Source: Lineus longissimus (taxonomy: Eukaryota > Nemertea > Pilidiophora > Heteronemertea > Lineidae). Taken from it: DNA of 60,000 nt. Made by a program: the position numbers and the translations under genes. The stretch spans positions 15,936,001-15,996,000 of the forward strand of contig NC_088319.1 of the NCBI RefSeq assembly GCF_910592395.1. Reading direction: 5' to 3'. Under the pieces are notes generated by a model. It saw nothing but the letters and a program-made list of their open reading frames with translations, was not told the DNA's origin and made no database searches. Shown in pieces: positions 1 through 13,000 of this stretch (position 1 is the stretch's first letter; each line of letters starts with the position of its first letter).

Positions 1-3000
1 AACGTTTTACAATCATCAAAGTGATCAGAATAGATTACAAGAACGGGGATAATGACGAGAACAAAAGAAAGCGTAGTCTGAAATACTATCCTTTGCGCAA
101 TATCGGCAAAAAGAGTTTAACTGAATATGAGTACTCTTGTAATAATACATGCATTCGACTCATTTTTCAAGAATCCCAATAGATTCATCCGAACGGTAGT
201 TTAAAACTGATAAAAGTTATTTCATCTCAAGCAGCGAGCTCGTGTGTGCTGGATCAGACAGAGCGGGAGTAAGTCCTTGTGGGCGAGGGTAACCTTTTCA
301 TTGGGAAAACCAAAGATACGTTTTTTTGCACTCAACATCTGATGCTGATGCCGAGTGTATGATCGCCATTGCAGATGATTTGCTGACGAGTGAAAGAAAT
401 TCATCCAATATTCGCACTTTTTGTTGCAAATCAGGTAGAAAATCGAATATCTAGCAATCGACATACCGACTAGACGAAGTGAGATTCAGCTTTAACGTGA
501 TCAGTATAAAATTGTTTCAAATTGGTTTTGCGTAGCTGGTCTCCCCGTATCCATAAAAAATATTCAAACTTTTTTTCTGATTTTTTCCCCAACTATTACT
601 TTGAGAAGGAAGTGCCAGTACCAGAACGACCAAATGACGTACACAATGTGGACTTAATATCCTGTCATGATAATTGCATCTGGTAAGCCAGGCGCTAATT
701 AGCGTTAATGACCTCAGACCGTGTTTGCAGCTCGGCGACGGACAACGCTGCGGTGGGTGTTCGCAGTATGGTCATGTAATGCGAGAAACCCCGGCGTGAT
801 GCAGGGGCGTGATTTGAAAACTAAATAGAGAGGCGCCAGGAGAAAGAAAGAGGCAGAGAGCTAATTGCCTCGGACCATCCAGCCTCACAATAGCCAACAT
901 TTCAACCTAGGAGTACTTGATAACATGAAGGAATTTGTCATCTCCGAGGCTTTCATTTCTAATTCGGTAAAACAGAGCCGTTAATGCAGATCGCACGATA
1001 GATCTGATAGAGTTGTACCTTTGAGGTAAAGTTGATTAGACCTCTTCTGCAGAAACTTTCCAAGATCAGATGCCTATCCACACCAGAGAAAATATACCCA
1101 GGGGGCAATTGCAGCATATCAGAAGACCCATAAGAGAAGTAGAGGAAAAAGGTGAAATTGAAATTCTGTCGATTCGTGAAATCGTGTAATGTAATTAGGG
1201 AATATTTCGTGCAGATAATTAAGTCTAACTAGGTTACGGTTTAACATGTGTGGGCTGGAAAACATGGTTATGAAATTGCTATGAAATTTCCAACTCCTTC
1301 AAACGAGGATATCGTCGATTGGGAATGTTCTTCTTTCTCAGAAGGGAATTTTCAAACTACTTGGGTTTTTTCCTGAAAATAAATGATCGTTGAAATTGAA
1401 AAGTTAACTGGATTTGTTCAAGTTGTCTCTCTGTGTTTAATATTTTCGAGGATGGGCATAGGCCTAAGGCATCTATTTGTGATAAAAGTGTCCGATGGTA
1501 TTTTGCAGCGGCACCAGCCAAGTTAACTAACGCTTAAACATGTTAAAGATGCAAATAACTCGCTGATTGGTGTACTCTATCGTCATAAAAGTAAAAGGTA
1601 AAATTATAAACCCCTAATGGTTTTTGATTCTAAAAAAACAACTTTAAGGATTTGTCACTTCGCAAAAAAAGCCCTACGGGTTGCATCTTCGCCGAAAACA
1701 TTAATTTTTTCTTTAAAAAAACTCAGAAACATTATTTCTAAGTAAGTACCAACCAACTAACCAACCTTAAAGATTCACCAATAGGACTGCTCGCAGACGC
1801 TGGGTCTTTAAATCAAAGTCCCTATTTGATTTCGTATTCTATAGGATACGATGAGACTATCACCAACTTTAGAACCTCGGTACATAGCCATCAACGTCTA
1901 TGTCCTTACTCATAGCCCGGGGTTATTGGATCAGGGTAGCATATTGGTATTACCGGAGGCAATCAATTGATTACGAGGCGGTAGTGTAAGCTGTCTTGGA
2001 GGCCCTCTAATAGAAACCTAGAGCGTCTCCCGTGAAGATGGATTTCGGATGCGCGAAAAAGAATCAAAAATGAGTCTCAATCCACCCAATCATTAATTCA
2101 GAAATTCATTGATCTTAAAGTTGTTGACTTACTCAATTAGGTAACATCATTTAGATTGATAAGACATTTCGTGATTAAGGATGACAAACAATGTTGTGCC
2201 TGTATTTGTCATCGAAAAATGCGCCACAGCTTTTAACTCGATTTGGTTTGATCAAAAGCTGATGTTCTTAAGGAACACGAGAAATTCATAGTTAACAAAA
2301 CTAGTTGCCTGTAAGAAATTTCTCCCCATTGAATAATGTCATCGTCGATGAAACAAGAGATTTTTCACAATGTTACTGAGTGTCTGTCCATCTGTCTCTG
2401 TGAGTGGGTTAGAAGGAGAAGTTCTGTTTGGAACGGTTTTTTGTTCAAAAGAATAACTTTCACTCTATTCAAAAGTAGTGGCATTATGTCTTCTCCTAGG
2501 TAATGTGAAATGGTAAATACCTGCTAGAGTGAAAATACGTCCACTTATATCATAGCCGATCCTAGCTCCAGGGAAGCGAGCGATATTGGCTTAACATCGT
2601 GGCTTTCTCGGGTGTCACCCGGGATCATTATCGAATTGCTATCGGCGCTTTAAGTCAGCTGAGTTAAAAAACACTGTTTGGTGCTGTTACCATTCCGTAG
2701 CCTTTGCATCAAATAGTTTCATATTCGTACAATAATCTCTAGTGACATTTTATAGAATGTGATCCATAGCACTTGCTAAAAGTCATAAGTAACGGTTGAT
2801 ATTGCAGCTTTTCATTTGAAAAATGTACTACAAAAGGTGTTAGTAAATGTATGTATGGGTTTGTTGCAATTCTAGCGTTTCCTTCTAGCGTTTCCCAAAA
2901 ATAAGGAACATGTATGTAATATTGAATAACGGCAAATAAGGTAGGCATATTTATTTTTTATACTTTTTATATACATAGTAACCAACAAAGTCTGGATTAG

Positions 3001-4097
3001 AACAAAACTATCTCGGTCTTAAACATAGGTGTCTGTTTGACTAGATGCCGCTTATAAAAAGCTAAGTAGCAAAATATCGGTTCGGTTGGGAAATGTAAAT
3101 ATGTCAAACAAATTGACTCTTAATATTAAGATTCATTCACCTCGGAGGAATGCCATTGCTGTCAACTTAAAATGTTATGCGTCTAGAGTTTCTGATTTAT
3201 CACATATGTTTTCATATGTGTAATCAAGCGAGGGAAAGACCTTATAAATAACTGTGATCAGTGTATTCAAAAATCAGACGGTGCTCGAAAGTGATCGATT
3301 TAAATTTCGAATGCATTTTGATAAGGGGACGTAAATTTGAATGTCCTGGCAGCATTGTCAGTCGAGTGGCACAACACTAGTGGCAGATGGAGGAAAAAAA
3401 TTGGTGGAAAAAAACCCTTGTTTCTTACAGATAAAGATTTGAAATCTCAGAAGGCATCAAGCTGCGATCGTACAATGGAATGTAGTTCAAACGCGTCCTA
3501 AGTGAACCCTACCTCATACTAAAGTGCAAACGCTTAATCATATGAACTTGTTTCCAGACTACACGTATTCTTGGAGCATTGGCCATCACCCAAGGCATGG
3601 CTCCAAGTGTTCTAGAGACGACCAATAACTTTTACGCTGGTCAGGACCCGAGGAGATACAACTGACCCGATAACCCTGGCTCACGGATTCCAGGAATAGT
3701 AAGACGGAGGCTGAAATGTCAGCGAGATAGCTGGAGAAACGTATCAGGGCCGAAACGACGGCTTGCCATCAATCAGCCTGACCTCAGGCTATCGTATGCT
3801 GACAAGAAACCACTTAACCATATGATTTAGCTTTTAGGTCTTGAATTCTATATAGCTTGGTTTAGCCAAGGCTAAGATAGTCTTCTACACTTCACCTCGC
3901 AGAGATTGGTTCGGATATTTCTGAAATATACATCGGGTCAGCCGAAGCTCTGATTATCGAGTCAAGTTACCATTAGAAGCCACATTAAACACAATAACCC
4001 CAGTCAACATCCTTCGTGGAGACACAATAACAGCCTAAAGCTGACCTCAGCTCGCACGGTTGACGTCAACTGTTGCATTCTTTAGTGTCCCTTGCAG
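1..4097. other. Gene-poor stretch, no supported gene
   Basis: A+T-rich DNA with no open frame I can assign. Short G+C-richer patches follow AG dinucleotides near 727, 1036, 2577 and 3558, and the last is open to a stop at 3663-3665. Each is only 20-50 codons long, and none has an identifiable domain or matching exons, so I do not call them. A perfect 12-bp palindrome with a TAATTA core lies at 693-704. Confidence 0.5.
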
Positions 4098-4192
4098 GCA
4101 GAGGAATGCTACCCTTCGAAGCTTACCATGGACGTTCACAACCACGAAAGTGGCAATAACTACGCATTCCAACCTCCGTATAGTGGCCACAG
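4098..4192 (+). CDS. Candidate internal or terminal exon, unknown protein
   Basis: This G+C-richer segment follows a pyrimidine-rich tract ending in CTTGCAG and runs open for 31 codons to a CACAG|GTATTT donor-like site. The encoded peptide is hydrophilic, rich in His, Asn and Tyr, with many C-ending codons, unlike its surroundings. If the donor is not used, the same frame continues to a stop at about 4225. An in-frame stop lies just upstream, so any start codon must be in another exon. A second open segment with an acceptor and a GTAAGA donor lies at 4347-4426, but joining the two in phase soon meets a stop. I recognise no family. The evidence is splice-site and codon pattern only, so chance is a real alternative. 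Confidence 0.28.
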
Positions 4193-4830
4193 GTATTTTC
4201 TACAACCAGATATAATCAAAGTATGATGAAGTAGATCGACGTTCTCGCAGCAGAAGTCATTTTTTCCCACCAGTTATCACAGCGGCCCCTTAAAAAGTGG
4301 CGACGGCGTACTTTCATGAAAGTTCACATTCCTTGTATGTCTGCAGCTTCTGTTGCAAACTGCTGTGACAGCCTGCGCCAGACAACTTGTCCCCCACAGC
4401 AACCTTCATGCTAATTTAAGAAGCTGGTAAGAACCATATATGATCAGTTATCAAACGGTGACAGCTTTGACAGATTCTGGGAAGTAATAGCAACTGCTCC
4501 ATCTGATATCATGTTACAGATAAGATTGTAGTATCTTTTGATAACCTCCAACAATAACGTGGTATGTCATCTTACCAGCTGACAGTCATTGTGTCGAGAG
4601 GGTCGGCCAGGTTCTACATATACAAGTATATGATATTTCAAAGCGGTATACTCCGTCTGGAAAGGAGTGATATGTTAGTCAAGACTGTAGGCTATCGCCA
4701 ACCGTATATCATAACCACTCTCTATCAACGCATTATGTTGAGTCGAGTGCTTGTTGTTGCAGATGGTAATAACATTCAATACATCGCCGTTATCTTCCAT
4801 CTTGTCAAAGGACGCTAATATTTTTTTGCG

Positions 4831-5022
4831 TTACCCTGCACCAAGACAGGTTACAAAGGCAGTTGTTGAAAGAACGGATAATAAATCATGAATGCATATG
4901 CATCTACGTGCACACCGCTCCCCTGTTGTAGGGTCACCAGCATGCATTGATGCATTACTGACCAGGTGACCAAGATAAATGTACCCCTGATATTCCATGC
5001 TGATAACACGGCAGGGAGTCAC
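4831..5022 (-). pseudogene. Possible decayed reverse-transcriptase fragment
   Basis: The minus-strand frame contains a YLGHLVS stretch followed about 17 residues later by a basic, Cys-containing segment. This resembles the region after the catalytic palm in non-LTR retrotransposon reverse transcriptases, where a YLG motif precedes an Arg-rich helix. The catalytic YxDD box expected upstream was not found, and the frame is closed on both sides. If real, it is a short inactive LINE remnant. The similarity rests on very few residues and could be coincidental. Confidence 0.18.
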
Positions 5023-5029
5023 CTTGGAC

Positions 5030-8000
5030 TTTCCACGAGATCTAGTCGTCCGTCTTCTCTTGATTTCGACCAGTTCGTAAATTCAAATACCACCGCGTTT
5101 GCCTCAGAATCGTAGGATCAATCGGCCTGATTGCCCCAGACACTATAGGCAGGTGGCTCATCGCCTTCAAGGAAACCTTTCTTTTTATACGTGGAACTTC
5201 TGTAATGTCTGGCCTGAAGTTCTTAGACAAGCCTATTCCCCAATGACATTTCAAACTCCCTAAGGCGCTTTAAAGGTAATTCGATCTGGTAAAATTCCAA
5301 TGCATTTTTAATGAGATAAGATGTTTTCATCACTTCGATGGGAACGATTTAGCCAGATGGTGTTCATTTTTGGTTATTAGCCATCAGGTAGCGTCTCTAT
5401 CATTACATTTGAAAGGTCATTGTCACTTTCTTGGATGTCCCCTAAAACAAATCAGCAGTCTTTGACGGAGTTTGCGCCGTGGCAGCAGATTGCAACGTCC
5501 ATGCCATGTCTCTTCTCAATGTTATGACAACGATTGGCCTGGGACACTATTCAGAACCAGGTGGTGAAATGGAGGGCCTAAAGGGTTGAAAAGTGCTCGT
5601 GACTGTTATCAGTTCATTTCTCCCTTCAATTTAATCAGCCCACAAAGGAATCCGGCGAGTCTTTTGTCAATTTTTGGCGACACCTAAACAATTGTATTAT
5701 ATAAGTTGACCAGGCTACTTACAACGAACCATACAAAACATGTCATCTGGGTAATCCCATCAAACCAACCCCAAATCTGAACAATGGTGAGAACACTATT
5801 ATAAATTGCGTCCAGGTCAATTGAATCGTTCATACTATTGTCCTTTCACAGCCTCTGTGAATAGAAGTGATGCAATAGATCGGAACCGCAGTATTGGCAC
5901 TATTGTTCTGATTTAGGCCATTGTACGGTGTGTGCATGTCAGGACGGTAATCCATAGCATGGGCAAGACATACTGTATGCACACAATCTCTCCAGGTGAG
6001 CGGGTGACTGGTACACTGCTGGAGGGTCCTGTCCAACGGTGTGGATTGTGTAGTGGTCACCACCCCCGATCTCACTCCCCTCTCGGGGATGGGGTGGGCG
6101 ACTATTACCGCTACCTTGTAAACAACATACTGTGTAGACGTTATTTAGCCAGTTTTAGTGCATCTGTTTGAAATAGGCCTTTGATACAGATGTCCTTCAA
6201 CCAGCCAAATGCATGTCCACACAGTAAGTTTACATCAAAGGAGCAACATTCCTTGTCGGCTCGTTTTAACCCGGTATGTAGTTCATGTAAATGTCCTTCC
6301 GAATTTTTAGTGTGTATATACATGTACATGTATGTAGTTGTATAATTCTTTTTGGTGGTTTTAATAAATTATCATTATCATCATTGTATACTGTGTTTTA
6401 TTGGTTTTTGTTAGAAGTGGGGATCTCCTCTTCATATCCCAAGAAAATATCTGTACTTGTGGCTCTTCTGCTCTAAGTGACTGCTAGGGCGGATCAGATA
6501 CGCACCTACAATATTTTCATTGTTGAAATCGTTGTTTCATGTGCAAAGTGCCAGTAAACATTTAAACCTTCGAAAATTATTTATTGCGAATCGCACGAGT
6601 AAATTCCTAACCCTCAGAAGCTCACACACAGCCATAACTCAAAGAGTGCTGGTCGTGATTGCAGTATAAACATTGTGGTTATCATTAATTGCCGAGATTA
6701 TGGAATGTAGATTACGTGGTAAGGAGCATTGTTCTAAATGACGACATGCATTGAGCTATAACAATTTGCATTTGTGCCAAACCCAACATGTCCTGATATG
6801 TATTTCAACTAAAATTTGGAGTATGCTTGGTCCATTTTTCAAAATTTTCGAGTATTCTGGACACTTCTCCGAACATCCAAAATGTACTTAGAACTCGGGC
6901 AATATCACTTCAGATTCAAAATAATGGGTAAATGAATATCGGCCTGTACACTTTACCTTTTTTATACCATCCCTACGGTGACAGATATATGCTTACGAAG
7001 TATTTGGCCATTATCCCATTGGGCCGAACATCAATAATATGAGATGTTGACCGAAATTTAATTTCCTGGACACTGGCGCGAAGAGTTGACCGGAACGCAG
7101 TGCGCATTAGTCAGAGATCATGATACCCGGCCATGAGGAGTTCCGCGGATCTCACTTGAGGTACGACATCAATCCTGGGCCAATATCTGTTGAAAACCAG
7201 CATGTGCCTCCGTCGGGGAATATTTATCGGCGATGCGATCCTCTCATGGGTTGTAGACTATTTATCGGTCAGTCAATGGCGATCAATGGGACTTGCAAGC
7301 TCGGATGATTTTGTAAGTAAGTGCTGATGATGTGTCTAATGATTGATGCCGGGGAGACTATCAGAGCTGACGGTCGGCTGGACGGGTAGTTGGGTTGGGG
7401 TCAGTCGTTTGGGATGAAGGTACGGTGAAATGATGCGTGAACGTTCGTCTGACCACAGCGACTACAAATTAAATGGAAGCCTCCATCAATTTCTTCCAAA
7501 TTCGTTTAAAGATTTCATTTAAGAAGATGATAGATGCTGACAATTTATTTTGATGGTATTGACACATCTATAAATTAACAAGACAATTTTATAGACATGT
7601 CAATTTCCCATTGCAAACATTCGAACCGCGCTAAATTCTACACGATTTGTAACCGCCGGCGGTTGAACGTTCTGGCTATGAGCTGACGTGTATGTCGTAC
7701 GAGTCGAGGCAGACAAACTATCATCTTGGCTAATCCGTTCGGAAAAAAACCACGAAGACATTGTAATACTTTCAGCCGTTTGCACCGTTTGGTTCAAGTA
7801 GCAACTCACAAAGAGCTTTCCAAAGCCACCGCGCCCAAAAGGTCACCGGCATTTGATCCCGCGCGCGCAATTTTCCGCTTTGCTTGGGATGTGGTTGTGT
7901 AGGTGTAATCCTCTGTCCGCCATTGCAGCTATCTGAATAACCACATTCTTCAGTTTCTCCTTTGACGTTTCGTCTCTTTGCCACTTGACTTTGACTCTAA

Positions 8001-9480
8001 AGTTTGCATGAGTCAGCAAGTACATGTATAAGATGCGGCTCAATGGTACTCTTCATGCTCAAGAGTATTTGTCGGGTGTTTGTCATTTGGCAGGGTTAAT
8101 AAACAGGTTTCTCAACCCTCACGAATGAGGAAGTGCGCTGTACGAAGTAATGCCGTAATCAAGTCAAGCGCGAATTCATCTACGCGACACTCGTATAAAA
8201 AGGCTTTTATATTAATAGGCATGAAGAACCAGAGAACTCTTCAAAAATCGTCGTCAATGAAATACATTGTACATTTAAATACTTTGTACTTCGTGGTTCG
8301 TGACCTTTCGTAAGTTTTTCAAAACTTGCCCGTCGCCATTTTGCGTATCATCACGACATTGCGTATCATCGTGGCAAAATGAACCTTACATGTATCTAAA
8401 ACAATTCAACGCCATTATAGTGCCGCCTTTTGTAACACGCGACCAATCGAACGAACCAACTCATCGATCTAGGTGATAAGCCTCCAGCCCCATATCAGGT
8501 AATCCAGGATACGATGATAGGCCGCCTTTTGCAAAGACCCATCACAAAAAAATAATCAAAGTAAAAATCGTTCATTTCGAAGCAGAAACGATTGTATCAC
8601 GAATAGTAACGTTAATAAACAAAATCTCTTTCGAATGTTTGATGATGGGGCTGTGATCGTTCTGAAACCTCATCCTTTCGATAATTTTTCTGCTACCGGC
8701 ATCTTTTATTGAACATGACCATGATATAGTGCTGTCAAAGTGGTGTAATTGTTTCCCTTCAAGGGGTTTATAGAAAATAGCTTAATTTACGAAGTGAGAT
8801 ATATTTTATCAACATGAATTGATTCGTTTGTATTCTCTGTACTATCGCTTTTCATAGTTTTCGATTTTCTCACTCGACTGTCCCTCAGGAAGTGTAATCG
8901 TCACGACGTCTACCAAATATCTCTCATCGCGGCCATTTTGGACTGCTTGGTGACGCTGTTGCAAGAAAACAACATTACTTTGAAAGCAGCTACGCGCTGC
9001 TGCTCTTAAATCGGTGCCATGGTATCAGCATGGAATCATTAAGTGATCTACGCCCACTCATGCACATTAGAGATATCATCACGAACAACTCGTGCTTGGG
9101 CTGAAACACTGAGAATGCTTCCCGTTTCAATCATCCAAGAAATTATCATAGCTAAACTAAAAATAAATGATTTTGTAAAAGATATTTCCATAGCGGTGCA
9201 TCCATCTGTTGATCTCAAATTCAATTTCAACTTTAGTATGCTGTAATCGGGTATATACATTCATATGCATTTATCTACATATGCATACATGTAGTATGCA
9301 GCTTATTTTTGCGATAGGATGACGTCCTTTAGAAATTCATGGCCACATTCGACATGTATCGATTCCCAGAATAAATTCAGTTACGATTTATTACGACGAC
9401 ACCATGATTGCGCCGACACAAATTTATCACAAGAGCATCTCTTGAGGAAAACGAAAAGCTCTCTGTGTTCTCGCTTTAAC
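5030..9480. other. Intergenic stretch, no supported gene
   Basis: No assignable gene. A G+C-richer patch at about 5918-6170 is open on both strands, and an AATAAA hexamer at 6363-6368 follows a T-rich tract; together they could be the 3' end of a transcript or retroelement on the plus strand. An ATG-initiated frame at 7120-7308 (62 aa) is also G+C-richer than its flanks but matches no family. The remainder is A+T-rich with short palindromes only. Confidence 0.5.
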
Positions 9481-9486
9481 ATTTTG

Positions 9487-9660
9487 AAGTTTTGGAATCT
9501 AAGTAAATCTGTTTAAAAATAGCAGTTTCTGTATTCGTGCTCCAGTTACGCTGCTTATCGACAACTTTGCTTCCAAGTTTTGAAATTTAAGAAATCTGTT
9601 AAAAAACCATCAGTTTCTGTGCTCGTGCTCCGTATACGCTGCTTGACGATTTTTCTCCCA
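9487..9660. repeat. Two-unit tandem duplication, about 88-bp period
   Basis: The unit at 9487-9574 is repeated imperfectly at 9575-9660. Both begin AAGTTTTG and share a CAGTTTCTGT block, a TCGTGCTCC block and an ACGCTGCTT block in the same order. Several substitutions and small indels separate them, so the duplication is not recent. No coding role is apparent. Confidence 0.75.
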
Positions 9661-9966
9661 TGTTGAGCATCAACTCATCATCAAGACACCTCACAATGCA
9701 GCGCCATGACACTGAAACTCACTAGGCTAATGACACATGATCTACGTGTGAAGGATGATTGGCGGAGCTAATTCAGCAACTTAAAAACAAAATGCAGTTA
9801 TGTATCAACTTTCTGCAGCTCGGGTTGAAATAAACTCGTTAAGGGCAGCGATCTATGTAGTGAGAGATGCGTCAAAAAACGTATTTAACGCCTTGTTTAT
9901 AATGTAGAATGACATTGAAGCACCACAGAGAATTCCGAGATCGGCAAACAACTTAGGCTATATAGG

Positions 9967-10018
9967 GGATGATGATGGTGAGGATGATGATGACGATGAC
10001 GATGACGATGATGATGAA
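9967..10018. repeat. GAT/GAC trinucleotide microsatellite
   Basis: About seventeen imperfect GAT, GAC and GGT triplets in a row, ending in GATGATGATGAATGA. It lies in noncoding DNA and is probably length-variable between individuals. Confidence 0.9.
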
Positions 10019-10019
10019 T

Positions 10020-13000
10020 GACAGGATGCTATGAAATATTTTCTAATGATCGGAAAACAGCATGGCGTCGTATACATTTAATGTGTCTTTCCCTTTCCAT
10101 ATACATGTAGTATATGTCATCAGATCTTGCATTCGTTTTATGCATTTGGCAAACGGCCCAATGGAATTTGATGGTTGAGGAGCTGATTGATGGTTCAACA
10201 AGCCAGACGCCAAAAGTGAGAAGCTTTTGAAACACGGTGTACAGTGTTATAATTGTGTTTGGCAATATCTTTCTTCTACTTGAGCAAACTTACGTGACGA
10301 TAGACACAGATCAGTATTGTTACCTAGTGTGTAGCCTCACATTTCGGGACTCGGAATTCCGTATCCTCCGCGGCTCTGACAAAGCATTCCTTTCGTAAGG
10401 AAGCTGGTGGTTATATTGCCCATTGTCTAACATACCAGAAGATAATGCTGCACCCCAGGGACTATTGCATTATCTCCCAGGTGCACATTGTAGGGGATTA
10501 CATCAAGTATATTGCTGTAGGTACCTAAGCTTTAAAAACAATACAACAGAGTAGATATCACGTTTGTAAAGGACTAGTAGCATTCTGGAACAATATGGTT
10601 CCACAGCCATGACAACTGTATTTTGACTCTAGTAGATACAGTTGAGGGTCGTGTTCATCCAAGCAACCAATATAGCAACCAATCCGCTCAATGATAAATA
10701 CCAAAAAAAACACCTCACAAAAAGATGCAAATACATTTAGTTCTCCCATGAATTGAATGATGCTCTTAGCCACCCTGATAGTGAATGGATGCGCACTGTT
10801 TGAGAGGCCAATTTTGTGCCATTTCCAACAGGATAAAAGGGATCATAAGCCAATTTATCATGAACAACAACGGTTACTTCACGGTTTTTAAGAGATTCCC
10901 AAATGTGACTGAATTGCTAAATGAGTCGAACTATCTTGCTATGTCAGAGGCTGATGTGTGTCAAATCACATTCTGATCTAAAACACCTAAGCAGATTCGT
11001 TCTATCATCAATCAGTCAGGCTTTCGCTAGATTTTGACAGATAACTTTTTCGAAATATATAATCTGTGCACTGCCTGCAAATGTACTGTTAACACCTTGT
11101 AGGATGAAAGATCTCGAATGTGTCATTTGCTGCAGATGACTCTTTTTTACCTACCGCGTCAAATCCGGCACCAAATTCCTGTGTAACTTGGTTGTATTAC
11201 CATTGTTTGCTTAGGATTAGCAATTCCAAGTACAGGTTTCAACAATCCATTAATCTAGTTGGCTTCTCATACGGCAGGCCAATAGGTGCAGTATTTCCAA
11301 TTGAACTTGTTTCCGTTCATCCGCAAACAAGGGTACACCACCGCTGTCAGCGGCGATTGGACGGTAATTACATTGATGTACTCGAGTTACTTTGTGTTCG
11401 CAGAAGTTAAGGACGCTGTTAGACTGGTGTCATCAGCAATCAAATAACCGTGAACAATGCCTCTCCACATTAAGCATCTGTTCTTAACGAGATTAAGCAA
11501 TAGTTAGCGGGAATAAGATACTGTCAAGTATATTTGAAAATATTTTCATGCAGGGTTTTTTGGACCACCACAAATGTTCACTCCGTAGTTCTTCGGCAAA
11601 ACGAAAAACTCTTACGGTTTTAAGAATCTTAACCATGTGCTGCTTCTCTCGACCCAAAGGTTATGATAGGTTACCGGCTGTAAATAATCAATTGCTTGCT
11701 TTACGAGCAGCTGCCTCCTGATTCCTCAGAAATTTTTTAGTAGAGACTGGGAGGTATCAGGTTAATAACACTGATTTCGCTTACCGCCATAAGAAAAGCG
11801 AAACTTCCACTTCACTACATGTACCTCTAAGATGAACCTCTACTTCTTCACCTCAAAGCAAAACCTCTCCCTTCCCCTTCAATCGGGGTCGGACAATCTT
11901 CTTATGGAGACACTGTCACACCGCGATCACTATCTCTCCAACGCAACGAGGTCATTTCGAGTAATACTGTTGATACACCATCTTAAACACAGTGAAAGGG
12001 TTAGCCATTTACGTTGTCATTTGATGATTAAAGAAGTGTAGGCAATTAGGAGGTGTGCTACATCGCCTTAAGTGTATATGCTGGCTAATTAGATCTGTTC
12101 GATGGAGTAGTGATGGAATCTGCTAGTTTGTAGTTGTTTTTAACGGTACTGACGAAGATCAGAGGAGACCCATCTTGCTTCGTGTATGAGGAAGAAGCCA
12201 GTCGTGATAATCACACAAATCGTTATGACAGCTGCAGTTCTTGGTTGTTCAAAACTAAGTACGTCGCCAACTTCTGGTTCAAACTTTAAACCTAAGTTGT
12301 GTTCTTCAGTTAAGCTCATTAGACTTGAAGCCAAAGTAAACTTAATGTTAACTTCGAAACTGACCTGTATTCAACAGTAAACTAACTATGCTCTGCTACC
12401 ATGTTACGATGTTGGTTTGAAGGTAAGTTTGAAGCAAATACGTCTATGTAAGGCCAGCAATTTTTGAAAAACACTCCTCGATTGCGCCGATCTCCTAGAA
12501 AACTACGCTTATCTAATATCTTTAATAATTGGCCGAGACCAGAAGTTTCACGAATCGGAGTGACATGTATTCCAGAGCATCTATTCAATATGTTAGTTGA
12601 TATACAGCCGCGAGAAGATGTTAGTCAGCAGATAAATGAAATCTGTCCAAGCTTATTTGATTTATTGCCGAATTTTGCCAGGCTGTGGTATAACATGAAT
12701 AGCAACTGGATTATCCCCCATGGATAAATAGAGAGCGACTGACATTCTCTTCTGAGCAGTTTGGAACCATCTCACAACAACTGCGCCCAAGTCATAATTG
12801 AAAGTAATGCAAATATAATGTTATGGCATCATCTGGCGTTCAATGCATACACAACACGACAAAAGGTTTATTGGGTCACGAACGCAGGCCATGTCACTAC
12901 GTTAGTATTTGTTGAAAACTACGAGGGGATGGGAAACTTCTGCTATTCTCTTCACCCGTGCGAATACTGTTGACAATAATGATGGTGACATTTTATAGAA

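Noticed and set aside
12140-12380. Opposing frames each with a membrane-like segment
   Set aside because: Mutual shadows; the minus-strand one starts at a non-ATG codon and neither has supporting signals.
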